In this document: piece after piece, positions 47,386 to 59,485 of the stretch
How positions within the stretch are numbered: position 1 is the stretch's first letter
Layout: every line of letters starts with the position of its first letter
Assembly: GCF_003573695.1 (NCBI RefSeq)
Contig: NC_039359.1
Location: 116,257,849 to 116,321,848, forward strand
DNA from: Papaver somniferum
Lineage: Eukaryota; Streptophyta; Magnoliopsida; Ranunculales; Papaveraceae
Direction of reading: 5' to 3'
DNA length: 64,000 nt
Program-made: the position numbers and the translations under genes
Notes under the pieces: generated by a model
Database searches by the model: none
The model's input: the letters and a program-made list of their open reading frames with translations, nothing else
What the model was told of the DNA's origin: nothing

Positions 47386-48054
47386 ATGCACTCGCAAGAT
47401 ATTTGCAAGAGCCACTTGGGAGATCCATTAGAGGTTTGCTTAGCTCATTTTGGGTATGGTTTTGATGACGATAGTGTTATTTGTGAAGTCAATGCCCTGT
47501 TAGACTCCACACTGCTGTTATGACACTAATAAATGGAAATCCAAACTAGAACCTCTAGTTTTGTTCGAGTCTCGACTAGTTCCATCAGTCGAGAAAGTTT
47601 CGACCATGACCTTTAAGCCATTAAGTTCAGAATTTTTTGTCTTGATGATACTGATAATGAAACTGTTTTAGATGATAACAGGTCTATGAGTCATGATATT
47701 ATTGCTCCATTTGAGCCAACATATGTTCGTATGCCCTATTTTGCTCAAGTGGAACCAATATCAGCCATAAAAGTTATTTCCGCTGATTTAGAACCTGATT
47801 TAGGGCGTGCACCTCAACTAGAAGCTATTGAAAAATTTATACCTCTTTGTGTGAATGATTTACATATCCTGACAATGCATGGATTGATTACTAAGGACTG
47901 TTATTTATGGGGAATGGATTCACATATATCTTTGGATGATTATATTTTTTGCAGGTGCATAGCTGACCGGATTGGTTGGGTTGATCCCCAACTTTTCAGA
48001 CTCTATATATATGATTGGCAGCTTACTTTGGGGTATCAACCTCATTTTGTTTGA
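47386..48054 (+). pseudogene. Unrecognised ORF remnant of the nested element
   Basis: A 46-codon piece begins MHSQDICKSHLGDPL (47,386) and ends TLLL. After at least two frameshifts the frame leads into a 122-codon open part (47,686-48,054), which is acidic at first (IKVISADLEPDLGRAPQLE) and then has LDDYIFCRCIADRIGWVDPQ. I recognise no gag, env-like or pol domain. It may be what remains of a non-autonomous gag or an accessory ORF. Confidence 0.45.
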
Positions 48055-48202
48055 GATTATGTGTTATTGAAAGCAGGGAAACAATACATTTCGCTTTGTG
48101 GGAGTCAACCCATCATATTTGTTCCCTTTTCTCTATCTTTTATTTTTATTTGCAATTTATAATTTCCCACCTTGATTTCTACGTTGGATGACTCAATTAT
48201 AT

Positions 48203-48234
48203 TGAGGACAATGTAATATTTAAGTGTGGGGGAG
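48203..48234 (+). other. Internal PPT-like motif of the nested element
   Basis: GAGGACAATGTAATATTTAA then GTGTGGGGGAG. It closely resembles the terminal motif GAGGACTAGCAAAATATAAG + TGTGGGGG at 48,565-48,592. Confidence 0.6.
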
Positions 48235-48273
48235 TGGCACTTCGGTTAGGATTTAAAAATAAAAATAAATTAT

Positions 48274-48546
48274 GACCAGCTGTGTAGCGGGTCTAAAAAA
48301 AATGATCAGCTGTGTAGCGGGTCTTAAAAAAAATATTATTATCGTTATGGTTTTTAGGGTCATGACCAGCTGTGTAGCGGGTCTTTTGTATGGTATTTTC
48401 TATGACCAGCTGTGTAGCGGGTCTCTCTCTCTTTATCTTATTATTTGACCAGCTGTGTAGCGGGTATAAAAAAACAGGAAAAAAAAATGATATGACCAGC
48501 TGTGTAGCGGGTCTCTATATTCATATGACCAATTGTGTAGCGGGTA
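48274..48546 (+). repeat. Seven irregularly spaced 20-nt hairpin motifs
   Basis: GACCAGCTGTGTAGCGGGTC starts at 48,274, 48,304 (GATC form), 48,364, 48,404, 48,447 (ends GTA), 48,494 and 48,527 (AATTG form). The spacing varies from 30 to 60 bases and the spacers are unrelated AT-rich text. Each motif can fold as a 7-bp stem with one A-G mismatch and a TGTGTA loop. Confidence 0.85.
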
Positions 48547-48580
48547 AATTCTTTGTTTTGCTCGAGGACTAGCAAAATAT

Positions 48581-48594
48581 AAGTGTGGGGGTGT
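48581..48594 (+). other. Terminal polypurine tract of the nested element
   Basis: AAGTGTGGGGGTGT directly precedes the 3' LTR start TGATAAGC. Confidence 0.75.
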
Positions 48595-49902
48595 TGATAA
48601 GCACGAAAGTGCTACATTTTATACCCATATTTATATTAGATATGACTCAATATTTTGACTAATGACACTATTTTAGTGCTTTTGCAGAAAGTACAAGTGA
48701 ATTCGATCATCCAGCGAATAAACATCAAAATGTGAGACTTAATGGTGAAGCGAGTCGATGTCAGCACACTAATGCCACCTAAGATTGGTCAAGAGTGACT
48801 TTATTATTGTTAGCATAAGAATGGAAGAATATCACCTCCATGACCACATGCAAATGAAGAAAAAAGAAAGATTAATATATCGTCCTTACATAAGTTCTCT
48901 TGCTATATTTATATAAAGAATCTGAAGGAATATTTGAAGCCAACTGACGTCATTTTGCAAATACAGTTAAGGTGGGACCCAGCACATGCAAGAAAATATC
49001 ATGCTTTCAAAATGAAATTCATATACTATGGAAAGTGGAGATTCGGTGATACTTTACAATGTCTCGTCATATTATGACACGCGGTACAACATCATTGGAT
49101 GAATTTATATTTTCATGACATGTGGCAGACTTCTATTGGGAGGTGATGTGGCAACGAACGTGAATTCATTTGTGAGCTATATTTATGTGTTGTTTCAAAA
49201 TATACTAGGGGGCGCCCGGCCACAGAGCTGGAAGAGAAACAGGAGAGGGATTTTGGAGTTTTGTTTTCGATTCTTCGTTTATCTTTAGCTAAAGTTTGAT
49301 TTTAATATGTTTATGGTTTTTGAGAAAGCCATGGCTAGCTAGAGTTATGTTAGGGTTTGGGTAGAAACCAATTTAATTGTGTAAACTCTACATTTATATG
49401 CTCAATAATGATTTAAATGACTAGTAGTTTTTCTTCATATAGCTTGGTATTTTATTGTTCATATGATTTTCTTGATTATTTATGCTTTTGAATTGATATT
49501 TCATGCTTCGGATTAAATCCCTAGACGTGGTATGCAAGGATAGATAGGTAATGCTTTAGAATCACTACTCATGAAGCGAAGAAAACTAGAGCGGAGAAAC
49601 AATATTTGAAAATGCATGGAATAGATTTTTAAAGATTAGTATAGTTTGCATAATTAATTGGTGGAAACCGAAAATCCTAACAACCTTCTATCATTCTGTT
49701 TTTTCGTTAAAATTATTTATTGTTTCATTTTGTTTCAAATTTCTGAAAACTCATTAAACATTATCTATTTGATTATTTGGTCTTGGTATTATTAGAAGTA
49801 GTATTTTCACACTCCTCGTGGGAACGACCTGTACTTGCCATTGTTCTACTAGTGAGACATTGTGCACTTGCAGTATTTTATTGTAGGTTTCCGAACCTAC
49901 CA
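48595..49902 (+). mobile_element. 3' LTR of the nested Athila-like element
   Basis: Aligned with the 5' LTR it differs by scattered substitutions and small gaps (for example loss of AAGAAGAAAA near 49,155), so the insertion is fairly young but not new. It has TATATAAAG at 48,910-48,918. Confidence 0.9.
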
Positions 49903-51255
49903 ACATACGAAAGACTTTACTTTTGACAACGTATGGGACAATTATAGTTCACGGACGTAAACACACATATCCCATAAATTTGCAATATATAAAACCATAA
50001 AGATTAATACTACAAAAATCATCTTCCAAACAAATTTAGAATTTAAACCAATAAATCTAAAAACATGAAGATGAAAAAGTTGGACATAGCAATGTGTAAT
50101 CACAATAATGGATATTCCAAACTCTAGTAATCCTTCTCAAAAATAGGAATAAATTTTCATAAGAAGTTTCCTAAGCAACAAGACAAACTCGTAATGCACA
50201 TATAAGATGATTTGCCCTTATAGGGTAGAATCAATTTTTTTCGCATGGATTTACACCAATAATAGCTACCAAAGGCGTATAAAAAGAATTTATTAATCAA
50301 AGAAGAACATAAAAAGTTAATAACGACTATGCACCGTAGTTCACAAAGGATGGTTGTGAACATTCAAGAATTCCATAACACTGCGTACTACTTTCCATTC
50401 TTGAACTTCCTTCTTTGTGATTCACCAACAACATTCTTGTAAAAGCTACAAATTAGCTTAGAAGAGTAATACTCCAAGAATCCAAGTGCCCAAGTTCAAG
50501 AGAAGTGGAACAAGTGCAACGAAACGGAGCAAAATACTCAAAAACAAGCGACAGGAAAAATACCAATCTTAACTCATCCAAATTCAAGGTTTCTCATTTT
50601 CATTTTGAAGAGAATTCAAAGAGGAAGAGAGTGAAAATAATGAGGTCAATCCGAGTTTGGACGAAGAAGTTACGGCCAAAACAAGTTTACCGAATATCGA
50701 CGTCAAGTATGCATACGGGTTTGCAAACGAATTTTCCTATCCTGGAGCAGTATGCAGACGGGGTTTGCGAACTTAAACCCCTCGATTTTGGTTTTAAATT
50801 ATGTTATGCATACTTGGTATGTGTACCATGAAGTCCAAACATCCCGAACTAATGTTTTCAAACCTAAACATTTAAGAACCTTGAATACAGACCAAGTTAG
50901 GTAGAAATGAACGATAAGCAAGGTACATGGATCATTATAAGTACGCAAACAAGTAATAAAAACATAAAACTTGCTCAAATTTATAGACATACCTTTTTAG
51001 AAAAGTCAAGTTGTTGTGCTTCCTTCACCGTATACATAGCAGGGCATTTCTTGCTGAGGATGCACTTTCAACACAAACAAGTTGTGTTGAAGTGAATAAT
51101 ATCTTGCTCACCATGGCACCAAGAAAGAGTTTCTTTACAACAACTCTTAAATCTTGTAGTGTTGAGAAACACCCAAGGAACTGTTTTTAAAAGTCTATCA
51201 TAGAACTTCAAGAGAACCCAAAAAGATTTGTGTTTCTGATTTGTTGTTTTCAAAC

Positions 51256-51783
51256 TTATAAAAAACAGTTTCTGCAGATAGTTTTTAGTACTTCGAAGGG
51301 AAACTCTTTTAATAAAAAGATACGTCCTAGATTTTTCATAAAAGAAGACAATACTACTATCTTGATAGGAAGTATCAGGAATTGAGCAACGAATGAATTC
51401 ATGCTTTGAGGTGATACACTCAGATAACTGAGTTTAAACTCCTCTTGTAATTCGTTTAGTTTATCAGAACTAATTGGATTACGCAGAGGAGGAGCATTGC
51501 TCTCACTGATTAGTAAATCAATATCAACCTCAACATGAATATTATTCATCACAACTTGATTTAGCATGTCAAGTGATTCTTGCTCTTTCTGGAGGTATAA
51601 CTCAACATCAAGTGATAAGATCTCAAGGTTCTTTTCAATCCCTGAAAACACTTCAAGGGATTTTAAACCTGGTGGAGGTTTAGATAGCATTTGTTCTACA
51701 AATTTAATTAAATCAGTCATGGAAGAGAATTCTGAAATCCCTGGATCTGGTGGTACATTTATTGAGATAACACTACTGTCCAA
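51256..51783 (-). pseudogene. Short gag-like ORF of the array unit, copy 2
   Basis: Same protein as copy 1, but the start ATG is changed to TTG (51,783) and the copy 1 stop is a sense codon (EQESLDM). A one-base loss near 51,431 shifts the frame, which then ends at 51,256 with unrelated residues. It lies just after the PBS of unit 2. Confidence 0.55.
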
Positions 51784-51835
51784 AGAGTCGGATCACTACA
51801 AACACAGACTTGTAAGGTCTTGAATGTGTTTGCCT

Positions 51836-51847
51836 GCTCTGATACCA
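51836..51847 (-). other. Primer-binding site, initiator tRNA-Met type (unit 2)
   Basis: GCTCTGATACCA, identical to unit 1, 2 bases from LTR-C. Confidence 0.9.
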
Positions 51848-51849
51848 AT

Positions 51850-54190
51850 TGAAAAAGTGGGGGTACAATAACCACACCCAATATTTCACTTAGCAATTTG
51901 TATGGAAAAACTCTAATATACTTTTTAGAGAATCAACTAGACAGACAGACTCAATCTAGATAAAAAGTATATCAAAGAGTTTATATCTCAATCTCTCGAT
52001 TTGATATATACTCAAGTAAATAGAAATCTGCGAGTCTTTATCAAATACTAGAGAGATAACTTGGATGGTACCAAAGACCAATATCCAAGTGTCAATCAAT
52101 TTAAATCAACAACCAAAAGGTCGGATATTCTAATTGATTGAACAACGCACAACCTGTCATATTTCAATTATATAATAAAATACAATGTGGAAAACAAATA
52201 ACACATACACCAGAATTTTGTTAACGAGGAAACCGCAAATGCAGAAAAACCTTGGGACCTAGTCCAGATTAAACACACACAGTATTAAGACGCTACAGAT
52301 ACTAGCCTACTCCAAACTAATTTCAGTCTGGACTGTAGTTGAACCCCAATCAATCTCACACTGATCCAAGGTATAGTTATGCTCATACGCCTCTGATCCC
52401 AACAGAATGCTACGTACTTGATTCCCTTAGCTGATCTTACCCACAACTAAGAGTTGCTACGACCCAAAGTCGAAGACTTTAATAAACAAATCTGTATCAC
52501 ACAGAAAAGTCTACGGTGATGGATAAATCCTTCTCCCACGAATATACCTATGAGTTTTGTTCCGTCTTTTGATAAATCAAGGTGAACAGGAACCAATTAA
52601 AAAACCAGACTTATATTCCCGAAGAACAGCCCAGTGTTATCAATCACCTCACAATAATCTTAATCGACGCGGCGAAAAAAGATATTGTGGAATCACAAAC
52701 GATGAGACGAAGTGATTCTGATTACTTTTCTATCTTGCTTATCGGAGATATACATCTCGAGCCAATTGTTACAATCGTACTCGTAACGATAGAATATGCA
52801 AGATCAGATCACACAACTACAAGAAAAGTAGTATCGGTCTGGCTTCACAATCCCAATGAAGTCTTTAAGACGTTAACCTGGTTTTAGAAGAAGAAACCAA
52901 AGGTTAAAGGAGAATCGACTCTAGCTTAGTATCACACGTAAGGTGTGGGGATTAGGTTTCCCAGTTGCTAGAGTTATCCTTTATATAGTCTTTCAAATCA
53001 GGGTTTGCAATCAATGTTAGCTTGGTAACAAAGCATTTAATATTCACCGTTAGATGAAAACCTGATTAGATTCAAGCTAATATTTCTCAACCGTTGGATC
53101 GAAAACTTAGCTTGTTACACATAAATAAAATGTCCAATTTTGGGTTTACGAACCGTTCCCAAACATTAACATTTGTTGGTTCAACAATAGTTAACCAAAT
53201 GGTTAGCCATATGATCACTTTCATATCAACCATATTATTCTTCACCATAACTAGTTCAAATGACTCAAATGAACTAGTTAGAGAGTTGTTCAATTGCTTA
53301 GATCTTATGTAACTACACAAGACACAATCGAAGCCAAAACGGTCTGATTCACTTGAATCGGTTCATGAACTTTACAGCCACGGTTTGCAAAAGCATTCCT
53401 TAGTTTAAATAAACATGAGTTCAAGAACAACCGATTTTAGATATAACCTGCTCAAGTTCGCGGACTTAAGCTCACGGAAGGAGTTCACAAACTCCAGCAG
53501 AAATTCTCGGGTCGATAACTTCCGCCAGTTCGCGGACTTGGCTCACGCCACATTCCGTTTCTCTTGATCAACAAAGTTCGCAAACTTTGGTTCAAGGAAT
53601 AAGGACTTATACATATATGTGTTTCCACAACAATGATTATATCCTACCAATGGTTATGTAATCTAAACTCTCATTTCAATCATTGAAACATTCTCAGAGG
53701 ACGTTATGTAGCCGTTATTCACAGACCATTTTTCGTCAGAGCAATTTTCAAAGTGATTGAAACATAACATGAAATTCGTCACTAGGTAAAGATGAATTTG
53801 GATGAAGCGAAAGCTTACCAACACATATTTCGAGAAATAGATATACGAGTTAAACTCGGATCGAAATAGCAAATGTGTATAATGAAAGTCTATATATCAA
53901 AACGACTTTTGTCTCAAGAGTAGGAGATAGAGTATATAGACTTTTGAGTGACAGATAAGTTCAAGTCTCCACATACCTTTTAGTCGATGAAGATCCACCA
54001 GTTCCTTGATTAGTCCTTCGTCTTGTATGATGATTTCCATGGAGTCTTGAGATCAACTACGCTTTATATCCTAGTCCGAGACCTTTAGCTATATAGGCTA
54101 GAAATCAGGACTTATAGTTTTGATCACTAACATTGACAAACATGCTTGAGATAGCAATGCATGCGAGTTCGACCGAGCAATGCTCTAACA
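51850..54190 (-). mobile_element. LTR-C of the SIRE-like tandem array, 2,341 bp
   Basis: Plus strand TGAAAAAGTGGGGGTACAAT...GCAATGCTCTAACA. It has only two GTTCGCGGACT copies, which explains part of the length difference. Its PPT side reads AATCTTCCCCTTTG, with one base changed in the tract. Confidence 0.9.
52979..52988 (-). promoter_or_regulatory. TATA box of LTR-C
   Basis: CTTTATATAG on the plus strand, same motif as LTR-A. Confidence 0.55.
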
Positions 54191-56779
54191 ATCTTCCCCT
54201 TTGTCAATTTTAGTGACAAAACTATTAATACATATGGAATACAAAAAATAAATAAATTAACTTTTATCGCTCCTATTCCACATGCCTAATCTTCAACATT
54301 ACTCGAAATCTTTGTCACTTCCAAGTACTCCAATGATCCCAAAGGTTGTAAGTTTAGCATTATCGTTGTTGAAAATCCGTAGCTATAACAACAAGAAAAC
54401 AATAGTTCTCAATCATTGTTATACAGTGTCATAGTATCATTACACAATGTCAAAGTCCAATTGTATCACAACTTCAACAAAAATACTATGGTGATATGTA
54501 TCACTCCCCCTTAGTCAATACTTCATCTCACATGGAAACCACTCCCCCTTACACAATGATCCGAAAACCATATGTATTTGTAGTGTGAACTACATATTAA
54601 TTCTCCCCCTTTTTGTCAATAAAATTGGCAAAGGTACAAGAACGGGATCCTAATGAAATTTCCGAAAGAGACATTTCTTGACCAAAAGAAAGCAAAAGTA
54701 TATCATCTTGTTTAGATGCAATCATAAATCCGAAGCTAAATGCATTCATCAAGGAGTTTATAAAGATACAAGATAACCCCTAAAATATTCCACATCCGCA
54801 CTCCCCAGAAAGATTTGGCAATTAAGCACAAATTCAAAAGAACTCTCCCCCATAAAATGGCATTCCTGAAAGAACAACAAGAGTGACCTTAATTTCGACA
54901 GAAAAGAAGGATTTCTTTGGACATAACAAATCACATACAAGTATGAATTTGAATCCAAAATATTTTATTAAACTAACCACAAGAGAACCTATGATTATTT
55001 TAATCGACAAATGCTCAGCATAAGTGAACTTATGGAGACTCAAAATATACAATTAGATTAATCACAAGAGAACCCATAATTAATCTAATCGAATTACACA
55101 ATCAAACTAATCACAAAAATAATCAATTTAATTGGTCATGCTCGACATAAGAAAACTTACGGAGCAACAACTAAATAACCAAACAAGATGATTAATTTAG
55201 TTGAATATGCTCGACATAAAGTACCTCACGGAACAATAACATAGCTAACCATAAAGATAATAAACTTGGTCGTTCTATGCTCAACATAAGACACTTTATG
55301 GAGCCTCACAGTAATACATAAAATATGGATCAGGGTAGATCAATACTGCAGAATACACAAGGATTCATTTTATTTTCCATCACTATTCGCATAACGACAG
55401 TCAATAGACATAATCCTTGCAAACAAATTTTTTTAACCTATCTTCCATCAATAATTGACATAATAGGCTTAACTTTTGTATTTTTAAAAAGTCTATTCAT
55501 TCTTTTATCAATACATGCATATCGACATACGAAAGACTTTACTTTTGACAAGGTATGGGACAATCATAGTTCACGGACGTAAACACACATATCTCATAAA
55601 TTTACAATATATAAAACCATAAAGATTAATACTGCAAAAATCATCTTCCAAACAAATTTAGAATTTAAACCAATAAATCTAAAAACATGAAGATGAAAAC
55701 GTTGCAAATAGCAATGTCTAATCATAATAATGGATATTCCAAACTCTAGTAATCCTTCTCAAAAATAAGAATAAATTCTCATAAGAAGTTTCCTAAGCAA
55801 CAAGACAAACTCGTAATGCACATATAAGATGATTTGTCCGTATAGGGTAGAATCAATCTTTTTCGCATGGATTTACACCAATAATAGCTACCAAAGGAGT
55901 ATGAAAATATTTTCTTAATCAAAGAAGGACATACAAAGTCAATAACGACTATGCACCATTGTTCACAAAGGATGATTGTGAACATTCAAGAATTCCATAG
56001 CACTGCGCAATACTTTCCATTCTTGAACTTCCTTCTTTGTGATTCACCAATAACATTCTTATAAAATCTACAAATTAGCTTAGAATAGTAGTACTCCAAG
56101 AATCCAAGTGCTCAAGTTCAAGAAAAGTGGAACAAGTACAACGAAACAGAGAAAAATACTCAAAAACAAGATGCAGGACAAATACCAATCTTCACTCATC
56201 CAAATTCAAGGTTTATCATCTTCATTTTGAAGAGAATTCAAATAGGAAGAGAGTTCAAAATAATGAGGTCAATCCGAGTTCGGACGAAGAAGTTACAGCC
56301 AAAACAAGTTTACTAAATATCGACGTCAAGTATGCATACGGGTTTGTAAAAGAATTTTCGTATCCTGGAGCAGTATGCAGACGGGGTTTGCAAACTTAAA
56401 CCCCTGGATTTTAGTTTTAAATGATGTTATGCATACTTGGTATGTGTACCATGAAGTCCAAACATCCCGAACTAATGTTTTCAAGCCTAAACATTTAAGA
56501 ACCTTAAACACAGATCAAGTTAGGTGGAAATGAACGATAAGCAAGGTACATGGATCATTATAAGTACTCAAACAAGTAATAAAAACATAAAACTTTCTCA
56601 AGTTTATAGACATACCTTTTTAGAAAAGTCCAATTGAATTCAACAGCCTTACTGAATATAATCTGTGTGCCCCAGTTGTTGTGCTTCCCTCACCGTATAC
56701 ATAGCAGGGCATTTCTTGGTGAGGTTGTGCTGAGGTGAACAATGTCTTTCTCACCATGGCACCAAGAAAGAGTTTCTTT

Positions 56780-57427
56780 CTAACAACTCTTAAATCTTGT
56801 AGTGTTGAGAAACACCCAAGGAACTGTTTTTATAAGTCTATCAAAGAACTTCAAGAGAACCCAAAAAGATTTGTGTTTCTGATTTCTTGTTTTCCAACTT
56901 ATAAAAAACAGTTTCTCCAGATAGTTTTTAGTACTGCGAATGGAATCTCTTTTGATAAAAATAGACGTCCTAGATTCTTCATAAAATAAGACAATACTAC
57001 TATCTCGATAGGAAGTATCGGGAATTGAGCAACGAATCAATTCATGCTTTGAGGTGATACACTCAGATAACTGAGATTTAAACTCCTCTTGTAATTCGTT
57101 TAGTTTATCACAACTAATTGGATTACGCAGAGGAGGAGCATTGCTCTCACTATTAGTAAATCAATATCAACCTCAACATGAATATTATTCATCATAACTT
57201 GATTTAGCCTGTCAAGAGATTCTTGCTCTTTCTGGAGGTATAACTCAACATCAAAGAGATAAGCTCTCAAGCTTCTTTTCAATCCCTGAAAACACTTCAA
57301 GGGATTTTAAACCTGGTGGAGGTTTAGATAGAATTTCTTCTACAAATTTAATTAAATCAGTCATGGAAGAGAATTCTGAAATCCCTGGATCTGGTGGTGC
57401 ATTTATTGAGATAGCACTACTGTCCAT
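56780..57427 (-). pseudogene. Short gag-like ORF of the array unit, copy 3
   Basis: The ATG is kept (57,427). A one-base insertion near 57,255 and a short loss near 57,150 break the frame. The C-terminal part is open from about 57,040 to 56,780 (SSIVLFYEESRTSIFIKR...). It has its own set of lesions, different from copies 1 and 2. Confidence 0.5.
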
Positions 57428-57514
57428 AGAGTCAGATCGCTACAAACACAGACTTGTAAGGTCTTGAATGTGTTTGCATGCACTACACCATTTTTAGGGA
57501 TTAGAAACAGATTC

Positions 57515-57655
57515 TGGCCGTTGCTGACTGGAGTCGCAACGGCAGAGTGGCGTTTCAAAACATGATATTGCATTTGTTCGCAACGGCATAAGCTCCGTTG
57601 CGACTCTTGGTCACCAACGGAGATTCGCAACGTATTGTGCCGTTGCGACCCTGTT
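57515..57655. repeat. CACTA subterminal repeats GCAACGG/CCGTTGC, left end
   Basis: At least six copies in both orientations in 140 bases (for example GGCCGTTGCTG, GTCGCAACGGC, CTCCGTTGCGAC). Transposase binding sites of CACTA elements are of this type. A matching, more diverged set lies at 61,640-61,760. Confidence 0.75.
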
Positions 57656-57743
57656 TATTCTCAACTAAGGTCTGTCGTTGCTAAGTTGTTTCTAATTACA
57701 GGAATACCCCTACCCGGAACTAAAATGTTATTGGTTCTGGTTC

Positions 57744-58510
57744 TAACTTAACAACAGATTATAGACGTTGCTAATTAAACATTAAAAAAAAGGTCAAGTC
57801 TCCATTGACCTGGTCAAAATCATTTTCCCCATGCAGTTACCCAGCTCCCCATATTCGTCATTTCCACAGATTTACAAACTACAATGTCATTCATTCATTC
57901 AACATTCATTCAATAGATGTACAAAACTGTATTAATTATAAAAAAGGGATTCTTCAATTGAAGTTGAACAAAAAGTTTTGATACAAATGTATGCTAAGTA
58001 TCACAACAAACTAGTATAATATAGAAACTCACGAAATGTATTCTTCTGAAAACAGGTCCACTGAGTTACAAACTTTGCAGCGCATATGTATGGTCCCTTT
58101 TCTACAGCACATAGTAAACAGGTCCACTGAGTTACTAACTTAACAACAGATTATAGACGTTGCTAATTAAACATTAAAAAAAAGGTCAAGTCTCCATTGA
58201 CCTGGTCAAAATCATTTTCCCCATGCAGTTACCCAGCTCCCCATATTCGTCATTTCCACAGATTTACAAACTACAATGTCATTCATTCATTCAACATTCA
58301 TTCAATAGATGTACAAAACTGTATTAATTATAAAAAAGGGATTCTTCAATTGAAGTTGAACAAAAAGTTTTGATACAAATGTATGCTAAGTATCACAACA
58401 AACTAGTATAATATAGAAACTCACGAAATGTATTCTTCTGAAAACAGGTCCACTGAGTTACAAACTTTGCAGCGCATATGTATGGTCCCTTTTCTACAGC
58501 ACATAGTAAA
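57744..58510. repeat. 392-bp tandem duplication inside the CACTA element
   Basis: The 375 bases from 57,744 (TAACTTAACAACAGATTATA) recur from 58,136 with no difference that I can see. The short text CAGGTCCACTGAGTTAC occurs inside the unit and at its end, a likely substrate for the duplication. Confidence 0.9.
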
Positions 58511-58579
58511 ACCCACGAATGAGAATCATATTTACAGAGAGCATACATTTATAAGAGAGAATAGCCATAATAGTTTTAC

Positions 58580-58655
58580 CTATATTTCTTCCTTAACTCC
58601 AGGTGAAGGTCACGCACATGCTGAAGTGCTATATTGTAAAACCGGATAACCAAAA
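58580..58655 (-). pseudogene. Possible captured exon, unidentified
   Basis: On the minus strand it lies between TTCTGTTGCAG| and ATATAG|GTAAAAC. One frame reads VLVIRFYNIALQHVRDLHLE, protein-like with an amphipathic helix. I cannot name the gene. Supported only by splice-like borders and one open frame. Confidence 0.35.
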
Positions 58656-58983
58656 CTGCAACAGAAATCGGAAGTACAAGATCAGCAGCTTCAACACCTG
58701 GTAGTTGATTAACCAGTTCAAAAATTAGTCAAAATCACGTTGTTCAGAAGTTCAGGTCCCTAGTTGGTGATCATAGTTAATTTGTAATCTCAAGCAGACA
58801 AGCTACTAACAAGTTTCAATTCTGAGGTCCTTATTGTGTGAAATTTGTTCCAACCTCATTTGTTATAACCTTGGAAATTATAGTTTTACTACAACAAGGA
58901 GGAATTTACGAATGTTGATAAGTTCAACGACATCAACATTAGTAACTCAATACCAATAACAATTCAAGCATTGACGGACTTGC

Positions 58984-59133
58984 CCATTTTCTTCCATGGT
59001 TATCCTCCTTTGTCCAGGTATCAAGTTCTTCAGTCAATTCCAATGCAAACATGTAAAGCCTGCAAGATCCTTCCGTACTGCAGCTGTTCTATCTGCTCTT
59101 ACTTTTGAATTCCCACATTCCCAAGGGACTTTC
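58984..59133 (-). pseudogene. Captured Nudix hydrolase exon, C-terminal part
   Basis: On the minus strand, after an acceptor CTGTCCAG, the frame reads ESPLGMWEFKSKSR, a TAG stop, NSCSTEGSCRLYMFALELTE and then ELDTWTKEDNHGRKW. This is the part after the Nudix box in plant Nudix hydrolases of the Arabidopsis NUDT12/13 kind (W.FKSKS.QNSC..EG....MFAL..TEEL). The stop replaces the usual Gln. The end G|GCAAGT looks like a GC-type donor. Confidence 0.75.
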
Positions 59134-59485
59134 CTGGACAGAAGAATAAAACAAAACAACAAGAGTGAGAAGACATAATCTAGAAGAAATAATCTTCGAT
59201 GCATTGTACACAAAAAAATTGAGCTTTAAGTTGGTGATTGGGAAAAATGAACATAAGTCACTTCTCAAAATTGATTTATATCTTTATTATAGTAACTATG
59301 GGAGAGTATGAACAAAATAGCTTGTCCATCATCAAGCCTAAGAAAAGTAATGAATTTCCCCAAATCATTCCGCCTTCTTTAGTCATAATTGATAATATTT
59401 TACAATGAAAACGTTTTGTCCTTCTTTCCCAAATAGGCAGGGCATATAATTGCTACTAGTACTATGATCAAGAAGAGGAGCTTAC

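Larger units (their letters stand above)
45887..49902 (+). mobile_element. Complete non-autonomous Athila-like retrotransposon, TSD ACATA
   Basis: Two LTRs of 1,320 and 1,308 bp (45,887-47,206; 48,595-49,902) flank an internal region of 1,388 bp with a PBS, a small broken ORF, a PPT-like motif, hairpin repeats and a terminal PPT. ACATA flanks it at 45,882-45,886 and 49,903-49,907, and the empty site (ATATCGACATACGAAAG) is present in unit 3 near 55,525. No gag, protease, RT or integrase domain is left. Confidence 0.95.
44548..51849 (-). mobile_element. Internal region 2 of the array, 3,281 bp plus nested element
   Basis: It has the same layout as internal 1. The 4,016-bp Athila-like element plus its 5-bp target duplication is nested at 45,887-49,907. 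The left part (44,548-45,886) and right part (49,908-51,849) join perfectly in the alignment with internal 1 and internal 3. Confidence 0.85.

Noticed and set aside
52582..52887. About 100-codon plus-strand ORFs recurring at 37,230, 42,921, 52,582 and 62,530
   Set aside because: They lie inside the non-coding LTRs and recur only because the LTRs are copies; they run against the element strand, and the proteins are of biased composition with no domain.
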